From contig NZ_VOHC01000021.1 in assembly GCF_007859275.1 (NCBI RefSeq), forward strand, positions 124,001-188,000: DNA of 64,000 nucleotides. The letters run 5' to 3'. Position numbers and translations under genes: made by a program. A model generated the notes under the pieces. That model saw only the letters and a program-made list of their open reading frames with translations, had not been told where the DNA came from and searched no databases. Of this stretch, positions 9,642-18,292 are shown in pieces (position 1 is the stretch's first letter; every line of letters starts with the position of its first letter). This DNA comes from Planomicrobium sp. CPCC 101079 (GTDB taxonomy: Bacteria; Bacillota; Bacilli; Bacillales_A; Planococcaceae).

Positions 9642-10629
9642 TTTGCTGCTCCTTTTCCAATGTACTGTGAATCGTGCCTGTCACGTTATTTTCTACCATT
9701 GTGCGAGTTTGGCGAATGGCATTGAATAAGGCGTTGGCATTTGATGAGCCGTGGGCTTTAATGACAGGTGCCTTCAAGCCGAATAATCCGGCACCGCCAT
9801 ACTCACTGTAGTCAAGCATGCCCTTAAGTCCGCTCAAATCATTTTTCACAAGCATCGCTGCTATTTTCGTTTTAGTGGAAGCCATGAAAACATCTTTGAT
9901 CATCGCAAAAACGTTCATCGCCGTTCCTTCGATCGTCTTCAGGACCATATTGCCGGTAAAGCCATCCGTGACCACCACATCTGCCGCTCCATTCAGCAAG
10001 TCACGGGATTCGACATTGCCAATAAAGTTGATCGGCGCCTGTTTTAATAACGGGAAAGCGGCTTTCGTCAATTCATTCCCTTTTTTTTCTTCGGTTCCGA
10101 TGTTCAATAATCCGACTGTCGGATTTTGGATGCCGCGGACTTTTTCCGCGTAAATGCTGCCCATGACGGCGTACTGAACAAGATGCTCCGGACGCGCTTC
10201 CGCGTTCGCCCCCATATCGAGCATAACAAATCCTTTGCCGTCGATTGTCGGCAATGTCGGCGCAAGTGCCGGCCGGTCGACACCTTCGATGCGGCCCACT
10301 ACAAACAGTCCGGCCGCCATCAAAGCGCCTGTATTGCCAGCCGATACACAAGCATCTGCCCGGCCGTCTTTCACCGCTTGCGCCATCTGCACCATCGATG
10401 CATTTTTTTTGCGCCGCACAGCTCGTACGGGATCGTCTTCCGCTCCGATGATTTCTTCACAATGAATCACACTAAGCCGGTCTTGTGCCCGCAAGTATGG
10501 CCCCATTTTTTCTTCATGGCCGTACAGTTGAATTTCCAAATCACCGAATTCTTCCAGTGCCTTATATACACCTTCAATTATTTCTTTTGGCGCGTTGTCG
10601 CCGCCCATTGCATCTACTGCTATTTTCAC
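9634..10629 (-). CDS. plsX: Phosphate acyltransferase PlsX
   Basis: This 331-residue enzyme makes acyl-phosphate from acyl-ACP and phosphate, the first step toward phosphatidic acid through PlsY and PlsC. The start [12 protein letters not shown]-type motif (here [17 protein letters not shown]) and [17 protein letters not shown] are family hallmarks. It starts with GTG at 10629, overlapping the fapR stop (GTGA), with GGTGATG upstream. Length is normal. It is likely peripheral at the membrane, as known for the family, and is controlled by FapR through the upstream operator. Confidence 0.97.
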   Translation of the reverse strand: MKIAVDAMGGDNAPKEIIEGVYKALEEFGDLEIQLYGHEEKMGPYLRAQDRLSVIHCEEIIGAEDDPVRAVRRKKNASMVQMAQAVKDGRADACVSAGNTGALMAAGLFVVGRIEGVDRPALAPTLPTIDGKGFVMLDMGANAEARPEHLVQYAVMGSIYAEKVRGIQNPTVGLLNIGTEEKKGNELTKAAFPLLKQAPINFIGNVESRDLLNGAADVVVTDGFTGNMVLKTIEGTAMNVFAMIKDVFMASTKTKIAAMLVKNDLSGLKGMLDYSEYGGAGLFGLKAPVIKAHGSSNANALFNAIRQTRTMVENNVTGTIHSTLEKEQQNE

Positions 10630-11210
10630 TGTTCATCACCTTCGCTTTGCTCCGTCATTCGGTACATTTCGAATGTACCGACAAAAACCGTTGCTTGATC
10701 TACTGAAGACACCACTTTGACATGCGCTCGGTTTTTTTCCGGATTGCGTTCCACAACTTGCGCTTTTGCCACGATGCGTTGGCCCGCAGTCACCGGCCGC
10801 AAAAACTGCAGCTCCGACTTTACGGTAAGCGCCAATTCGTCGTTCATGACCGCAACCGCAAGTGAGTTTGCCTGTGCGAATAAATGGTGGCCCCTTGCAA
10901 TTTTATTGCGCTGGAAAACGTGTTCCGGTTTCACATCGAAAATCGAAATCGCCCGTTCATCCAATTCAATATCGATAATCTCTCCGAACACTTCGTCAAT
11001 CGGCAAAGATTTCACTTCATCTTCATAAGTTTTCACAGCTACGTGCTTAATGCGTTCCCGCAACTCAGGAATAGCCAGCTCCATCCGGTCCAGGCGGATT
11101 GTTTGGACGCTGACATCGAATTTAGCCGACAACTCTTCGTCTGTAACAAATGGGTTGGTTCGAATCGAATCTTTAAGCGCTTGCTGCCGTTCTTTTTTCA
11201 GTCTTCTCAC
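10626..11210 (-). CDS. fapR: Fatty-acid and phospholipid biosynthesis repressor FapR
   Basis: This 194-residue repressor senses malonyl-CoA and controls lipid genes. A DeoR-like N-terminal helix-turn-helix ([20 protein letters not shown]) is followed by a hot-dog thioesterase-like effector domain containing the conserved block [17 protein letters not shown]. The frame is open to 11234, but the GTG at 11210 has GGCGGTGA upstream and gives the expected start (V)RRLKKERQ. It is the first gene of the operon; a FapR operator overlaps its promoter, so it should repress itself until malonyl-CoA accumulates. Confidence 0.96.
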   Translation of the reverse strand: MRRLKKERQQALKDSIRTNPFVTDEELSAKFDVSVQTIRLDRMELAIPELRERIKHVAVKTYEDEVKSLPIDEVFGEIIDIELDERAISIFDVKPEHVFQRNKIARGHHLFAQANSLAVAVMNDELALTVKSELQFLRPVTAGQRIVAKAQVVERNPEKNRAHVKVVSSVDQATVFVGTFEMYRMTEQSEGDEQ

Positions 11211-11227
11211 TTTGTCACCGCCCGCTA

Positions 11228-11244
11228 TTAGCACTTGGTACTAA
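11228..11244 (-). promoter_or_regulatory. FapR operator
   Basis: The minus strand reads TTAGTACCAAGTGCTAA, a 17-base imperfect palindrome matching the known FapR site pattern TTAGTACC-N-GNNCTAA. It starts four bases after the -10 box, covering the likely transcription start, so bound FapR would block initiation. FapR itself is the downstream gene. Confidence 0.85.
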
Positions 11245-11248
11245 TACG

Positions 11249-11277
11249 AGTATATAAATAACAAAAAAAGAATGCAA
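11249..11277 (-). promoter_or_regulatory. Promoter of the fapR-plsX-fabD-fabG-acpP operon
   Basis: On the minus strand TTGCAT (11272-11277) and TATACT (11249-11254) are 17 bases apart, a good sigma-A promoter. The -35 box lies within the recG terminator hairpin and the FapR operator follows the -10, so terminator, promoter and operator fit within about 75 bases. Confidence 0.7.
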
Positions 11278-11302
11278 GGATTATTCGCAATCCCTGCATT
11301 CT
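11262..11302 (-). terminator. recG terminator
   Basis: AGAATGCAAGGATT and AATCCCTGCATTCT (11269-11302) pair with one mismatch around a short loop. On the minus strand a run of T follows (11262-11268). It starts at the recG stop codon and shares DNA with the -35 region of the fapR promoter. Confidence 0.8.
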
Positions 11303-13365
11303 TAATCTAAACGGGAACTTGAAAGAACACCGGATTCTTCGAGGTGCTCCCGCAGGCATTTCGTTTCATCACCGTTCCAAAATTCTTCACTATTGACCAG
11401 TTTTTCCGCATCTTTTCTCGCGGTTTCAAGCGCACGGTAATCATGCACCAAATCGGCCATCTTGAATTCCGGCACCCCGCTTTGCTTTCGCCCGAAAAAG
11501 TCTCCCGGACCGCGAAGCTGCAAATCTTTTTCAGCAAGCACAAAACCATCATTCGTTTCAGTCATCGAAGCCATGCGCTCTTTACCCATTTCCGTTTTCG
11601 GATCAGCCAACAGCACACAATACGATTGCTCGCTTCCCCGTCCGACGCGTCCGCGCAATTGGTGGAGCTGGGACAAGCCAAAACGTTCAGCGTCGTAAAT
11701 AAGCATGAATGAAGCATTCGGCACGTTCACGCCGACTTCAACCACGGTGGTCGATACCAACACAGAAATTTTGCCTTCAGTAAAAGCGCGCATCGTCTCT
11801 TCTTTTTCGTCCGAATGCAAACGGCCGTGCATCAAACCGACCGTATACTTTCCATGGAAATGGCTCGAAAGTTGCTGGAACAGTTCGACGGCATTTTGAA
11901 AATCCAGTTTATCCGACTCTTCAATTAGCGGGCAAATCACATACGCCTGCCGTCCTGCAGCCAATTCTTTTTCCATGCGCCCTAAAATTTTGCCGAACAT
12001 TTCTTTCTTCATCCAAAATGTCTGGATTTCTTTTCGCCCTACCGGCATTTCGTCAATAACGGAAACGTCCATCTCCCCAAAAGCCGAAATGGCAAGCGTC
12101 CGCGGAATCGGAGTCGCCGTCATAAACAAGACATCCGGATTATAACCCTTGTCTTTCAGAACGCGGCGCTGATCAACGCCAAAGCGGTGTTGTTCGTCAG
12201 TTATGACGAGCCCAAGTTTGTTAAATTGTACGTCAGGCTGGATCAGCGCATGGGTCCCAATCAGTATTTGAATTTCCCCTGCAGCCAATTGGTCTAAAAT
12301 CAACTGGCGCCGCTTGCCTTTGACGGAACCGGTCAACAAGGCAATATTCAAGCCGAGGGGCTCGAACCACTGCGCTAACGTATTGGCATGCTGTTCTGCC
12401 AAAATTTCTGTCGGTGCCATTAAAGCCCCTTGTAACCCTGCGGTAACTGCCGCATACAACGAAATCGCGGCTACTACAGTCTTCCCGGAGCCTACATCCC
12501 CTTGCAGCAGACGATTCATGCGGAAAGGTTCTCGCATGTCTTTGCATATTTCGTTAACTACGCGTTTTTGTGCAGCAGTCAAATCGAATGGCAGCGATTG
12601 AATGAATTTTTTCAATTTCTCCAAATCGTAATTGATGAACGAGCCGCCTTCTTCTTCACGGTTCTTTTTCCGCAGTGACTGCATTTTCAATTGAAACATC
12701 AAAAGCTCTTCATAGACAAAACGCCGGCGCGCTTGCTTGAGCATTTCTCCATCTGGCGGAAAATGAACCCATTCCAAAGCATCGTGAAAAGACGGCAAGT
12801 GATAGCCGTCCAAAAAGCGTTGCGGCAAGCAATCAATCAAATCGTCTTTTGCCAAATCCAATGCTTGCCTCATAAGTTTCCGAAATGTTTTTTGGTAGAT
12901 TGAGCCTTTCAAACTGTATACCGGTTCAAAATCCGCTCCGTCAGTTTTCGGGCCGATAGAATGGCTTTGTACTGTAATTACTTGGCGCCCCCTATCCCAT
13001 TTTCCGGATAAAGTCAGGACTTCCCCGATGCGCAATTTCGCTTTCACGTAAGGCTGGTTGAAGAAGATGGCTTTCACCAAATGCCTGCCGACCAATACTT
13101 GCACTTGCGTCCGTGATTTGTTTTTCCCTAAAAAAAGGACGGAAGGCTCGCTTTCGACCCTTCCCTCCACGGTGACCCGTTCGTTATGCGGCGTATCAGC
13201 CAAATCTTTCAGCTGAAAATCTTCATGGCGGTACGGAAACGTCATGATAAGGTCATGGAGCGTTTCAATATTCATTTCCTGCAAGGATTCAGCCGCTGTT
13301 TTGCCTACCCCTTTCAATGCGGTAACCGGCGTTTTAACGTCCACTGCCAACCACTGCCCCGCCAA
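11302..13365 (-). CDS. recG: ATP-dependent DNA helicase RecG
   Basis: This 687-residue superfamily 2 helicase remodels stalled forks and Holliday junctions. An N-terminal OB-fold wedge domain (ERVTVEGRVESEPS) is followed by the helicase core: Walker A GDVGSGKT, DEQH in ITDEQHRFG, motif III FMTATPIPRT, and QLRGRVGRG in the C-terminal domain. The TTG at 13365 overlaps sdaAA by 32 bases and has only a modest ribosome site. A GTG at 13344 is an alternative that would remove seven residues. The gene is probably co-transcribed with sdaAB-sdaAA. Confidence 0.95.
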   Translation of the reverse strand: MAGQWLAVDVKTPVTALKGVGKTAAESLQEMNIETLHDLIMTFPYRHEDFQLKDLADTPHNERVTVEGRVESEPSVLFLGKNKSRTQVQVLVGRHLVKAIFFNQPYVKAKLRIGEVLTLSGKWDRGRQVITVQSHSIGPKTDGADFEPVYSLKGSIYQKTFRKLMRQALDLAKDDLIDCLPQRFLDGYHLPSFHDALEWVHFPPDGEMLKQARRRFVYEELLMFQLKMQSLRKKNREEEGGSFINYDLEKLKKFIQSLPFDLTAAQKRVVNEICKDMREPFRMNRLLQGDVGSGKTVVAAISLYAAVTAGLQGALMAPTEILAEQHANTLAQWFEPLGLNIALLTGSVKGKRRQLILDQLAAGEIQILIGTHALIQPDVQFNKLGLVITDEQHRFGVDQRRVLKDKGYNPDVLFMTATPIPRTLAISAFGEMDVSVIDEMPVGRKEIQTFWMKKEMFGKILGRMEKELAAGRQAYVICPLIEESDKLDFQNAVELFQQLSSHFHGKYTVGLMHGRLHSDEKEETMRAFTEGKISVLVSTTVVEVGVNVPNASFMLIYDAERFGLSQLHQLRGRVGRGSEQSYCVLLADPKTEMGKERMASMTETNDGFVLAEKDLQLRGPGDFFGRKQSGVPEFKMADLVHDYRALETARKDAEKLVNSEEFWNGDETKCLREHLEESGVLSSSRLD

Positions 13366-14233
13366 AAATTTTCGCTTCCAGCCATTTACCTGTCGGAGTA
13401 GCGGCTAGCCCTCCTTTTGCCGTTTCGCGGAGTGCACTCGGCATCGACTGGCCGATTTCGAACATCGCGCCGATCACTTCGTCACATGGAATCCGGCTCT
13501 TCACGCCTGCAAGCGCCATATCGGCTGCCACGACAGAGTTTGCCGCTCCCATCGCATTCCGTTTAACACAAGGCACTTCCACCAATCCCGCCACCGGATC
13601 GCAGACGAGGCCTAGCATATTCTTCATCGTGATAGCAAACGCTTCTGAACTTTGCTGAGGCGTACCGCCCGCCATTTCAACAATTGCCGCTGCAGCCATC
13701 GCCGCTGCTGAACCAACTTCCGCCTGGCAGCCGCCTGCCGCGCCTGAAATCGAAGCGTTGTTTGCTACAACAAAACCAAAAGCGCCAGACGTGAACAAGA
13801 AACGGATCATTTGTTCACGCGTCGGATTCAACTTGTTTCTAACAGCGAACAGGGTGCCAGGAACGACACCTGCAGAGCCTGCTGTAGGCGTGGCACATAT
13901 TGTCCCCATTGCCGCATTCACTTCATTTGTCGCCACTGCTTTGCTGACAGCGTCTAATAGTAGATCCCCTGATAATGAATTGCCTTTTGCCATGTATTCC
14001 TGCAATAAGACCGCGTCGCCTCCCGTTAATCCGGATACCGAGTGCACGCCTTTCAAACCTTTCTCCACCGCTTCTTCCATTACTGTCAGATTGCGGTCCA
14101 TTTGTTTCATTATTTCTTCACGGGACCGGTCAGTTACAAGCATTTCTTGTTCAATCATGACTTCAGAAATCAGCTTATTTTCCTGTTCAGCGCGCTCTAC
14201 TAATTCCCGTACGTTGCGAAATAGATACTCCAC
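13334..14233 (-). CDS. sdaAA: L-serine ammonia-lyase, iron-sulfur-dependent, alpha subunit
   Basis: This 299-residue subunit carries the 4Fe-4S centre that deaminates L-serine to pyruvate. Candidate ligand cysteines are in GTICATPTAGSAG, CQAEVG, CDPVAG and CVKRN. GTG at 14233 is preceded by GGAGG at good spacing. It lies 15 bases after sdaAB, forming the two-subunit enzyme typical of Bacillales, and its 3' end overlaps recG. Confidence 0.95.
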   Translation of the reverse strand: MEYLFRNVRELVERAEQENKLISEVMIEQEMLVTDRSREEIMKQMDRNLTVMEEAVEKGLKGVHSVSGLTGGDAVLLQEYMAKGNSLSGDLLLDAVSKAVATNEVNAAMGTICATPTAGSAGVVPGTLFAVRNKLNPTREQMIRFLFTSGAFGFVVANNASISGAAGGCQAEVGSAAAMAAAAIVEMAGGTPQQSSEAFAITMKNMLGLVCDPVAGLVEVPCVKRNAMGAANSVVAADMALAGVKSRIPCDEVIGAMFEIGQSMPSALRETAKGGLAATPTGKWLEAKIFGGAVVGSGR

Positions 14234-14248
14234 GGTTTATTCCTCCAT

Positions 14249-14911
14249 TTAATCTGCGATTCTCGTGACTTGCGTAATGTTTGGCAGATCTCTCAACTCA
14301 TCCATTACTTCTTTATCAACATTTTGATCCACTTCAATTACCATTAACGCCATATGCCCCTTTTCTTTTCGGGAAACTTCCATATGGCCGATGTTTATAT
14401 CATATTTATACAAACAATTGGAAACGTTTGCAATACACCCTGATCGGTCTTCATGGACCACTAGGATTGCCGGATGTTCACCGGATAACTTCAATGGAAA
14501 ACCATTCAGTTCTGTAATTTCGATTTTACCGCCGCCGATGGAGATGCCCATCATCGACATTTCCGAGCGTTCGTCTCCTAATACAATTCGTGCAGTATTT
14601 GGATGCTCGACATTTCCGACCTCCGGTATGAATTCAAACGCCATACCAAGTTTTTCAGCTTCTTCAAAAGACGTTTTAATCCGTTCATCAAATGTATCGT
14701 AATCGAGTAGGCCGCCGATAATAGCGACGTCTGTGCTATGCCCTTTATATGTTTCTGCGAACGATCCGTATAAATGAATTTTTGCCCATTCCGGCTGACG
14801 CCCGAACAGATCTCTCGCTACTCGCCCGATGCGGGCTGCTCCCGCTGTGTGTGAAGAAGATGGCCCGATCATAACAGGACCGATTATATCGAATACAGAT
14901 TTGAACTTCAT
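14249..14911 (-). CDS. sdaAB: L-serine ammonia-lyase, iron-sulfur-dependent, beta subunit
   Basis: This 220-residue partner of SdaAA has the N-terminal block VMIGPSSSHTAGAARIG and a C-terminal ACT domain (ILVVHEDRSGCIANVSNCLY), which usually binds the amino acid for regulation. ATG is preceded by AAAGGGG. It is the first gene after the yloU-fakA terminator and has its own likely promoter at 14949-14977. Confidence 0.95.
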   Translation of the reverse strand: MKFKSVFDIIGPVMIGPSSSHTAGAARIGRVARDLFGRQPEWAKIHLYGSFAETYKGHSTDVAIIGGLLDYDTFDERIKTSFEEAEKLGMAFEFIPEVGNVEHPNTARIVLGDERSEMSMMGISIGGGKIEITELNGFPLKLSGEHPAILVVHEDRSGCIANVSNCLYKYDINIGHMEVSRKEKGHMALMVIEVDQNVDKEVMDELRDLPNITQVTRIAD

Positions 14912-14948
14912 TGCTCAAACCCCTTTCTTTCTGGGTGCGTATAGTACT

Positions 14949-14977
14949 AGTTTACATGAATTTGCCACATTTAACAA
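14949..14977 (-). promoter_or_regulatory. Likely sdaAB promoter
   Basis: On the minus strand TTGTTA (14972-14977) and TAAACT (14949-14954) are separated by 17 bases, between the fakA terminator and sdaAB. It is a moderate match to sigma-A. Confidence 0.45.
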
Positions 14978-15006
14978 AAATAAAAGACGCATGCCCATTG
15001 CATGCG
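14978..15006 (-). terminator. Terminator after fakA
   Basis: CGCATGC and GCATGCG (14988-15006) form a seven-pair stem with a five-base loop, followed on the minus strand by TCTTTTATTTTTG. It separates the yloU-fakA unit from sdaAB-sdaAA-recG. Confidence 0.65.
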
Positions 15007-15071
15007 CCTCCTGTCTTTTTTCCTGCCTATCAAGGCTTCGCCAAACCCATGCCATATAAAAAGGATGGTTT

Positions 15072-16724
15072 TTATTCTACTGCCAAAATATATGGATAGA
15101 GCGGCTGTTTGCCATTATGGATTTCCACTTCAACATCTTCGTTGAGTGACTCGATAAATTCGGCCAGTTTTTCAGCGTCGCTTGCATTAACATCTTCACC
15201 GTAAAGAATCGTGACGATTTCCGCATCTTCATCAATCAGTTTTTTAACAAGTTGTTCTGTTACCAATTGGAGACTGGAATCTGAAACGACGATTTTGCCT
15301 TGTGAGATGCCCATAAAATCATCTTTCTTAATGTCAATTCCATCAATCGATGTATCACGGACAGCAAAAGTGACAGAACCCGATTTCACATTTTTCGACG
15401 CGCTTGCCATCATTTCACAGTTCTCTTCGACTGATACTGAAGGATTAAAGGCAAGTAAAGCTGTCATGCCCTCCGGCACATCTTTTGTCGGGACCACAGC
15501 CGCCTCGATATCAAGCAATTTAGCCGCTTGTTCAGCAGCCATGATGATATTCTTATTATTAGGCAGGATCAATACACGCTCGGCTTCAATCTCTTTGACC
15601 GCATTGACAATGTCTTCTGTTGATGGATTCATCGTCTGGCCGCCCTCAATCACATATGAAGCGCCGATAGAGCGAAGCAATTCAGCAATGCCTTCTCCCA
15701 TTGCCACAGTTACAACTGCATAAGGATGTTTAGTGTTTGCATTAGCTGTGTCTTTTTTAAAATCTTCTCCGACGATGTCACTATGCTGCTGGCGCATGTT
15801 TTCGATCTTCATACTGATTAAACTGCCGTATTGTTGGCCGTATGTAAGGACTTTCCCCGGTTCTTCGGAGTGGATATGGATTTTCGCCACTTCATCATCC
15901 GCAATCACAAGCAAGGAATCTCCGTAAGCGCTTAAATCGCTGCGGAAAGAAGCTTCGTTGAATTCTTGTTTGCCTTCTTCAAATTTCACCATAAATTCTG
16001 TGCAGTAACCGAACTCAATATCGGCCGTGTCCATAAATCCTGCAATGTTCTTATGGTGCTCTGCACTGACAAGTTCTGTCATGGTGCCGTGAGCGTGTTT
16101 TTCAGGCAGCTTTTCGCCTTTTAAGCATGCTAAAAAGCCCTCGTATACATAAACGAGCCCTTGTCCGCCGCTGTCGACAACGCCAACTTCTTTAAGAACA
16201 GGAAGCAAGTCAGGCGTACGCTCGAGTGAGGCTTGCGCTTCCGCTACGACCCCTTCAAATAAAACAATCAAATCTTCTTCTGATTTAGCCAATTCCATTC
16301 CTTTTGCAGCCGAATCTTTGGCGACCGTCAAAATAGTTCCTTCTACCGGTTTCATCACTGCTTTATAGGCGGTTTCAACACCCTGCTGCAAAGCTTCAGC
16401 AAATTGGGCAGCCGATAATTCGGGCTTGCTTTCAATGTGCTTGCTAAACCCTCTGAACAGCTGGGATAAAATAACTCCCGAATTCCCACGCGCGCCCATT
16501 AATAGGCCTTTTGACAGAGCTCCGGCAGTCTTGCCGATATGCTCTACAGCGTTTGCTTTTGTTTCTTTTGCTCCGGATGACATCGATAAGTTCATATTCG
16601 TGCCCGTATCGCCGTCTGGCACTGGAAAAACATTCAATGCATCTACATAATCCGCGTTTTGGAACAAATGATGAGCCCCCATTTGCACCATTTCGGCGAA
16701 CTGAATACCGTTCAATGACTTCAT
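15072..16724 (-). CDS. fakA: Fatty acid kinase catalytic subunit FakA (YloV, DAK2-domain)
   Basis: This 550-residue protein is of the YloV/FakA type. The N-terminal DhaL-like kinase domain has NVFPVPDGDTGTNMNLSMSS near residues 33-52, with the aspartates that bind Mg-ATP, and MGARGNSGVILSQ. Long middle and C-terminal domains follow. In Staphylococcus aureus FakA phosphorylates fatty acids held by FakB, feeding PlsX/PlsY; no FakB gene is in this window. The ATG at 16724 follows GAGGAGG; a TTG six bases earlier is possible. It lies 18 bases after yloU. Confidence 0.93.
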   Translation of the reverse strand: MKSLNGIQFAEMVQMGAHHLFQNADYVDALNVFPVPDGDTGTNMNLSMSSGAKETKANAVEHIGKTAGALSKGLLMGARGNSGVILSQLFRGFSKHIESKPELSAAQFAEALQQGVETAYKAVMKPVEGTILTVAKDSAAKGMELAKSEEDLIVLFEGVVAEAQASLERTPDLLPVLKEVGVVDSGGQGLVYVYEGFLACLKGEKLPEKHAHGTMTELVSAEHHKNIAGFMDTADIEFGYCTEFMVKFEEGKQEFNEASFRSDLSAYGDSLLVIADDEVAKIHIHSEEPGKVLTYGQQYGSLISMKIENMRQQHSDIVGEDFKKDTANANTKHPYAVVTVAMGEGIAELLRSIGASYVIEGGQTMNPSTEDIVNAVKEIEAERVLILPNNKNIIMAAEQAAKLLDIEAAVVPTKDVPEGMTALLAFNPSVSVEENCEMMASASKNVKSGSVTFAVRDTSIDGIDIKKDDFMGISQGKIVVSDSSLQLVTEQLVKKLIDEDAEIVTILYGEDVNASDAEKLAEFIESLNEDVEVEIHNGKQPLYPYILAVE

Positions 16725-16742
16725 AACCAATTCTTCCTCCTC

Positions 16743-17105
16743 TTACGGGTTCGTAACACGAACTCCCTGAACATAAATATTTACGGCTTTAACAGGCATG
16801 CCTATAGTTTTTGTCAGCGTATATTTGACTTTAGATTGGACTTGATATGCCACTTCAGAAATTTTTGTCCCATAACTGATGATCACGTACATATCAATCA
16901 CCAAATCGCTTTCTTCTTGCCGGACGATCACGCCTTTTGCGAAATTTTCTTTGCGCAAAATATCGGTCAAGCCATCACGGATCTGGTGCTGGGTAGCCAT
17001 TCCGACAATGCCGTAGCATTCAATTGCCGCTCCGCCAGCTACTTGTGCAATCACATCATTGGAAATATCGATTTGGCCATAGTCGTTTTTTAATTCAATC
17101 GACAT
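16743..17105 (-). CDS. yloU: Asp23/Gls24 family protein YloU
   Basis: This 120-residue protein belongs to the Asp23/Gls24 alkaline-shock and envelope-stress family. It shows the typical DISNDVIAQVAGGAAIECYG and VKAVNIYVQGVRV segments and is probably cytoplasmic. ATG is preceded by AAGGGGG. It pairs with fakA downstream, a conserved arrangement of unclear meaning, and is divergent from rpmB across a 220-base gap. Confidence 0.93.
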   Translation of the reverse strand: MSIELKNDYGQIDISNDVIAQVAGGAAIECYGIVGMATQHQIRDGLTDILRKENFAKGVIVRQEESDLVIDMYVIISYGTKISEVAYQVQSKVKYTLTKTIGMPVKAVNIYVQGVRVTNP

Positions 17106-17221
17106 TCAAAATTCCCCCTTGAGTCCTATTTCACTAGTTTCATTCTACATGAAACCATACTATAAGAAAAGCAGGCGTTAAGGGTGTAAAGGTTTTTTTC
17201 TTGAAAGGGCAGGAAAATTAG

Positions 17222-17250
17222 TTGCAAACCCCTTATGTCTATGTTAAATT
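17222..17250 (+). promoter_or_regulatory. Promoter of rpmB
   Basis: TTGCAA (17222-17227) and TAAATT (17245-17250) are 17 bases apart on the plus strand. They lie about 75 bases before the rpmB start, leaving an AT-rich leader with no obvious hairpin. Confidence 0.5.
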
Positions 17251-17325
17251 ATTAAAGTATGTGAAATGAAAAACGAACTGAAATTCTATTATAATTTTCA
17301 GCTTCACTTGTGAGGAGGGACTTAC

Positions 17326-17514
17326 ATGCCAAAAGTATGTGCAGTTAGTGGACGCAAAGCTCGTTCTGGAAATGCCCGTTCACACGCGATGAATTCGACA
17401 AAACGTACATGGGGAGCAAACCTTCAAAAAGTTCGCATCCTTGTAGACGGTAAACCGAAACGTGTATGGGTTTCTGCGAGAGCATTGAAATCAGGAAAAG
17501 TTGAGCGCGTATAA
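17326..17514 (+). CDS. rpmB: 50S ribosomal protein L28
   Basis: This 62-residue basic protein opens with [16 protein letters not shown] and includes [18 protein letters not shown], hallmarks of bacterial L28. ATG follows GAGGAGGG. It is one of the few plus-strand genes in this half of the window. It has its own promoter and terminator and stands between thiN and yloU, as in Bacillus subtilis, but with no spoVM beside it. Confidence 0.98.
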   Translation: MPKVCAVSGRKARSGNARSHAMNSTKRTWGANLQKVRILVDGKPKRVWVSARALKSGKVERV

Positions 17515-17527
17515 TCGCTCATGAATA

Positions 17528-17566
17528 ATGCCAGGTCTGACACCCGTCAGCCTGGCATTTTTTCGT
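17528..17566 (+). terminator. rpmB terminator
   Basis: ATGCCAGG and CCTGGCAT (17528-17558), reinforced by TGAC/GTCA inside, form a strong hairpin followed by TTTTTCG. Confidence 0.85.
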
Positions 17567-17611
17567 TTGTTTATGATTTTCCATATTCATCGACTAACCT
17601 TTCAAGTATGC

Positions 17612-17650
17612 AAAACCGCCCTTGCCGGAAATTTCGGCAAGGGCGGTTTT
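17612..17650 (-). terminator. Terminator after thiN
   Basis: AAAACCGCCCTTGCCG pairs with CGGCAAGGGCGGTTTT around a seven-base loop. It lies just after the thiN stop codon on the minus strand, ends the remA-to-thiN cluster and faces the rpmB terminator. The T-tract is short (TTTTGCATACTT). Confidence 0.75.
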
Positions 17651-17653
17651 GGT

Positions 17654-18292
17654 TTAATCGGCACTTTCGATCATAATGCAGCTTCCTTTTGTGAAAGAAA
17701 CCGTTCCTTCACCTTGAAGCTCGTTGCTGATAAAGCGTGTGGATCCGAACGCTACCGATTCGTTTTGCACTTCATATTTGAAGCTTTCCAGCGTTAACCC
17801 CTCAACCTCTTCGGCGAAAGGATAAAATGAGATGAAACGGTACCGTTCATCACGCTTTACCAGATGGCTTCCAGGATCTAAAAACCGAATGCGGTTCTGG
17901 TGGTTAACTAAAAAAAATTGGACTTCCGGAAATTTTTGCTGATAAGAATAGATGGCATGCAAAGCACTCATGTAATGGTCGAGGCGCCCTCCCGTCACTC
18001 CGGTGATGACGACTGTCTCCGGCTGGATGCTCATCGCTTTCTCGAGCGCCAGCTCTGTGTCTGTCTCGTCTTTTTCTGAAGCTACCCGGACCATATCCGG
18101 AACCAACCTTTCGATTTCTTCGTACTCTTTTTCTGAAACCGAATCAAAATCCCCAACAGCGCAGCTTGGCGTGATGCCTTGCTCCAACAGCCTGACAGTT
18201 CCAGCGTCAACGCCCATGAATACAGCTTCTGGCCACGACGCTAAATCGGGCAATTCAGCCGCCGGCCCTCCAGCTACCAGGACGACTTTCAC
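17654..18292 (-). CDS. thiN: Thiamine pyrophosphokinase
   Basis: This 212-residue enzyme transfers pyrophosphate from ATP to thiamine, giving thiamine diphosphate. Recognisable segments are FMGVDAGTVRLLEQGITP, AVGDFDSVS near residue 46, EKDETDTELAL near 73, and ITGVTGGRLDH near 96, the usual TPK active-site acids. The start is GTG at 18292, overlapping the rpe stop (GTGA). It is the last gene of the prpC-prkC-rsgA-rpe-thiN string. Confidence 0.95.
   Translation of the reverse strand: MKVVLVAGGPAAELPDLASWPEAVFMGVDAGTVRLLEQGITPSCAVGDFDSVSEKEYEEIERLVPDMVRVASEKDETDTELALEKAMSIQPETVVITGVTGGRLDHYMSALHAIYSYQQKFPEVQFFLVNHQNRIRFLDPGSHLVKRDERYRFISFYPFAEEVEGLTLESFKYEVQNESVAFGSTRFISNELQGEGTVSFTKGSCIMIESAD

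Noticed and set aside
10126-10698. 190-codon open frame on the plus strand across plsX and fapR
   Set aside because: It lies opposite well-supported genes, has cysteine- and histidine-rich composition without family features, and no ribosome site.
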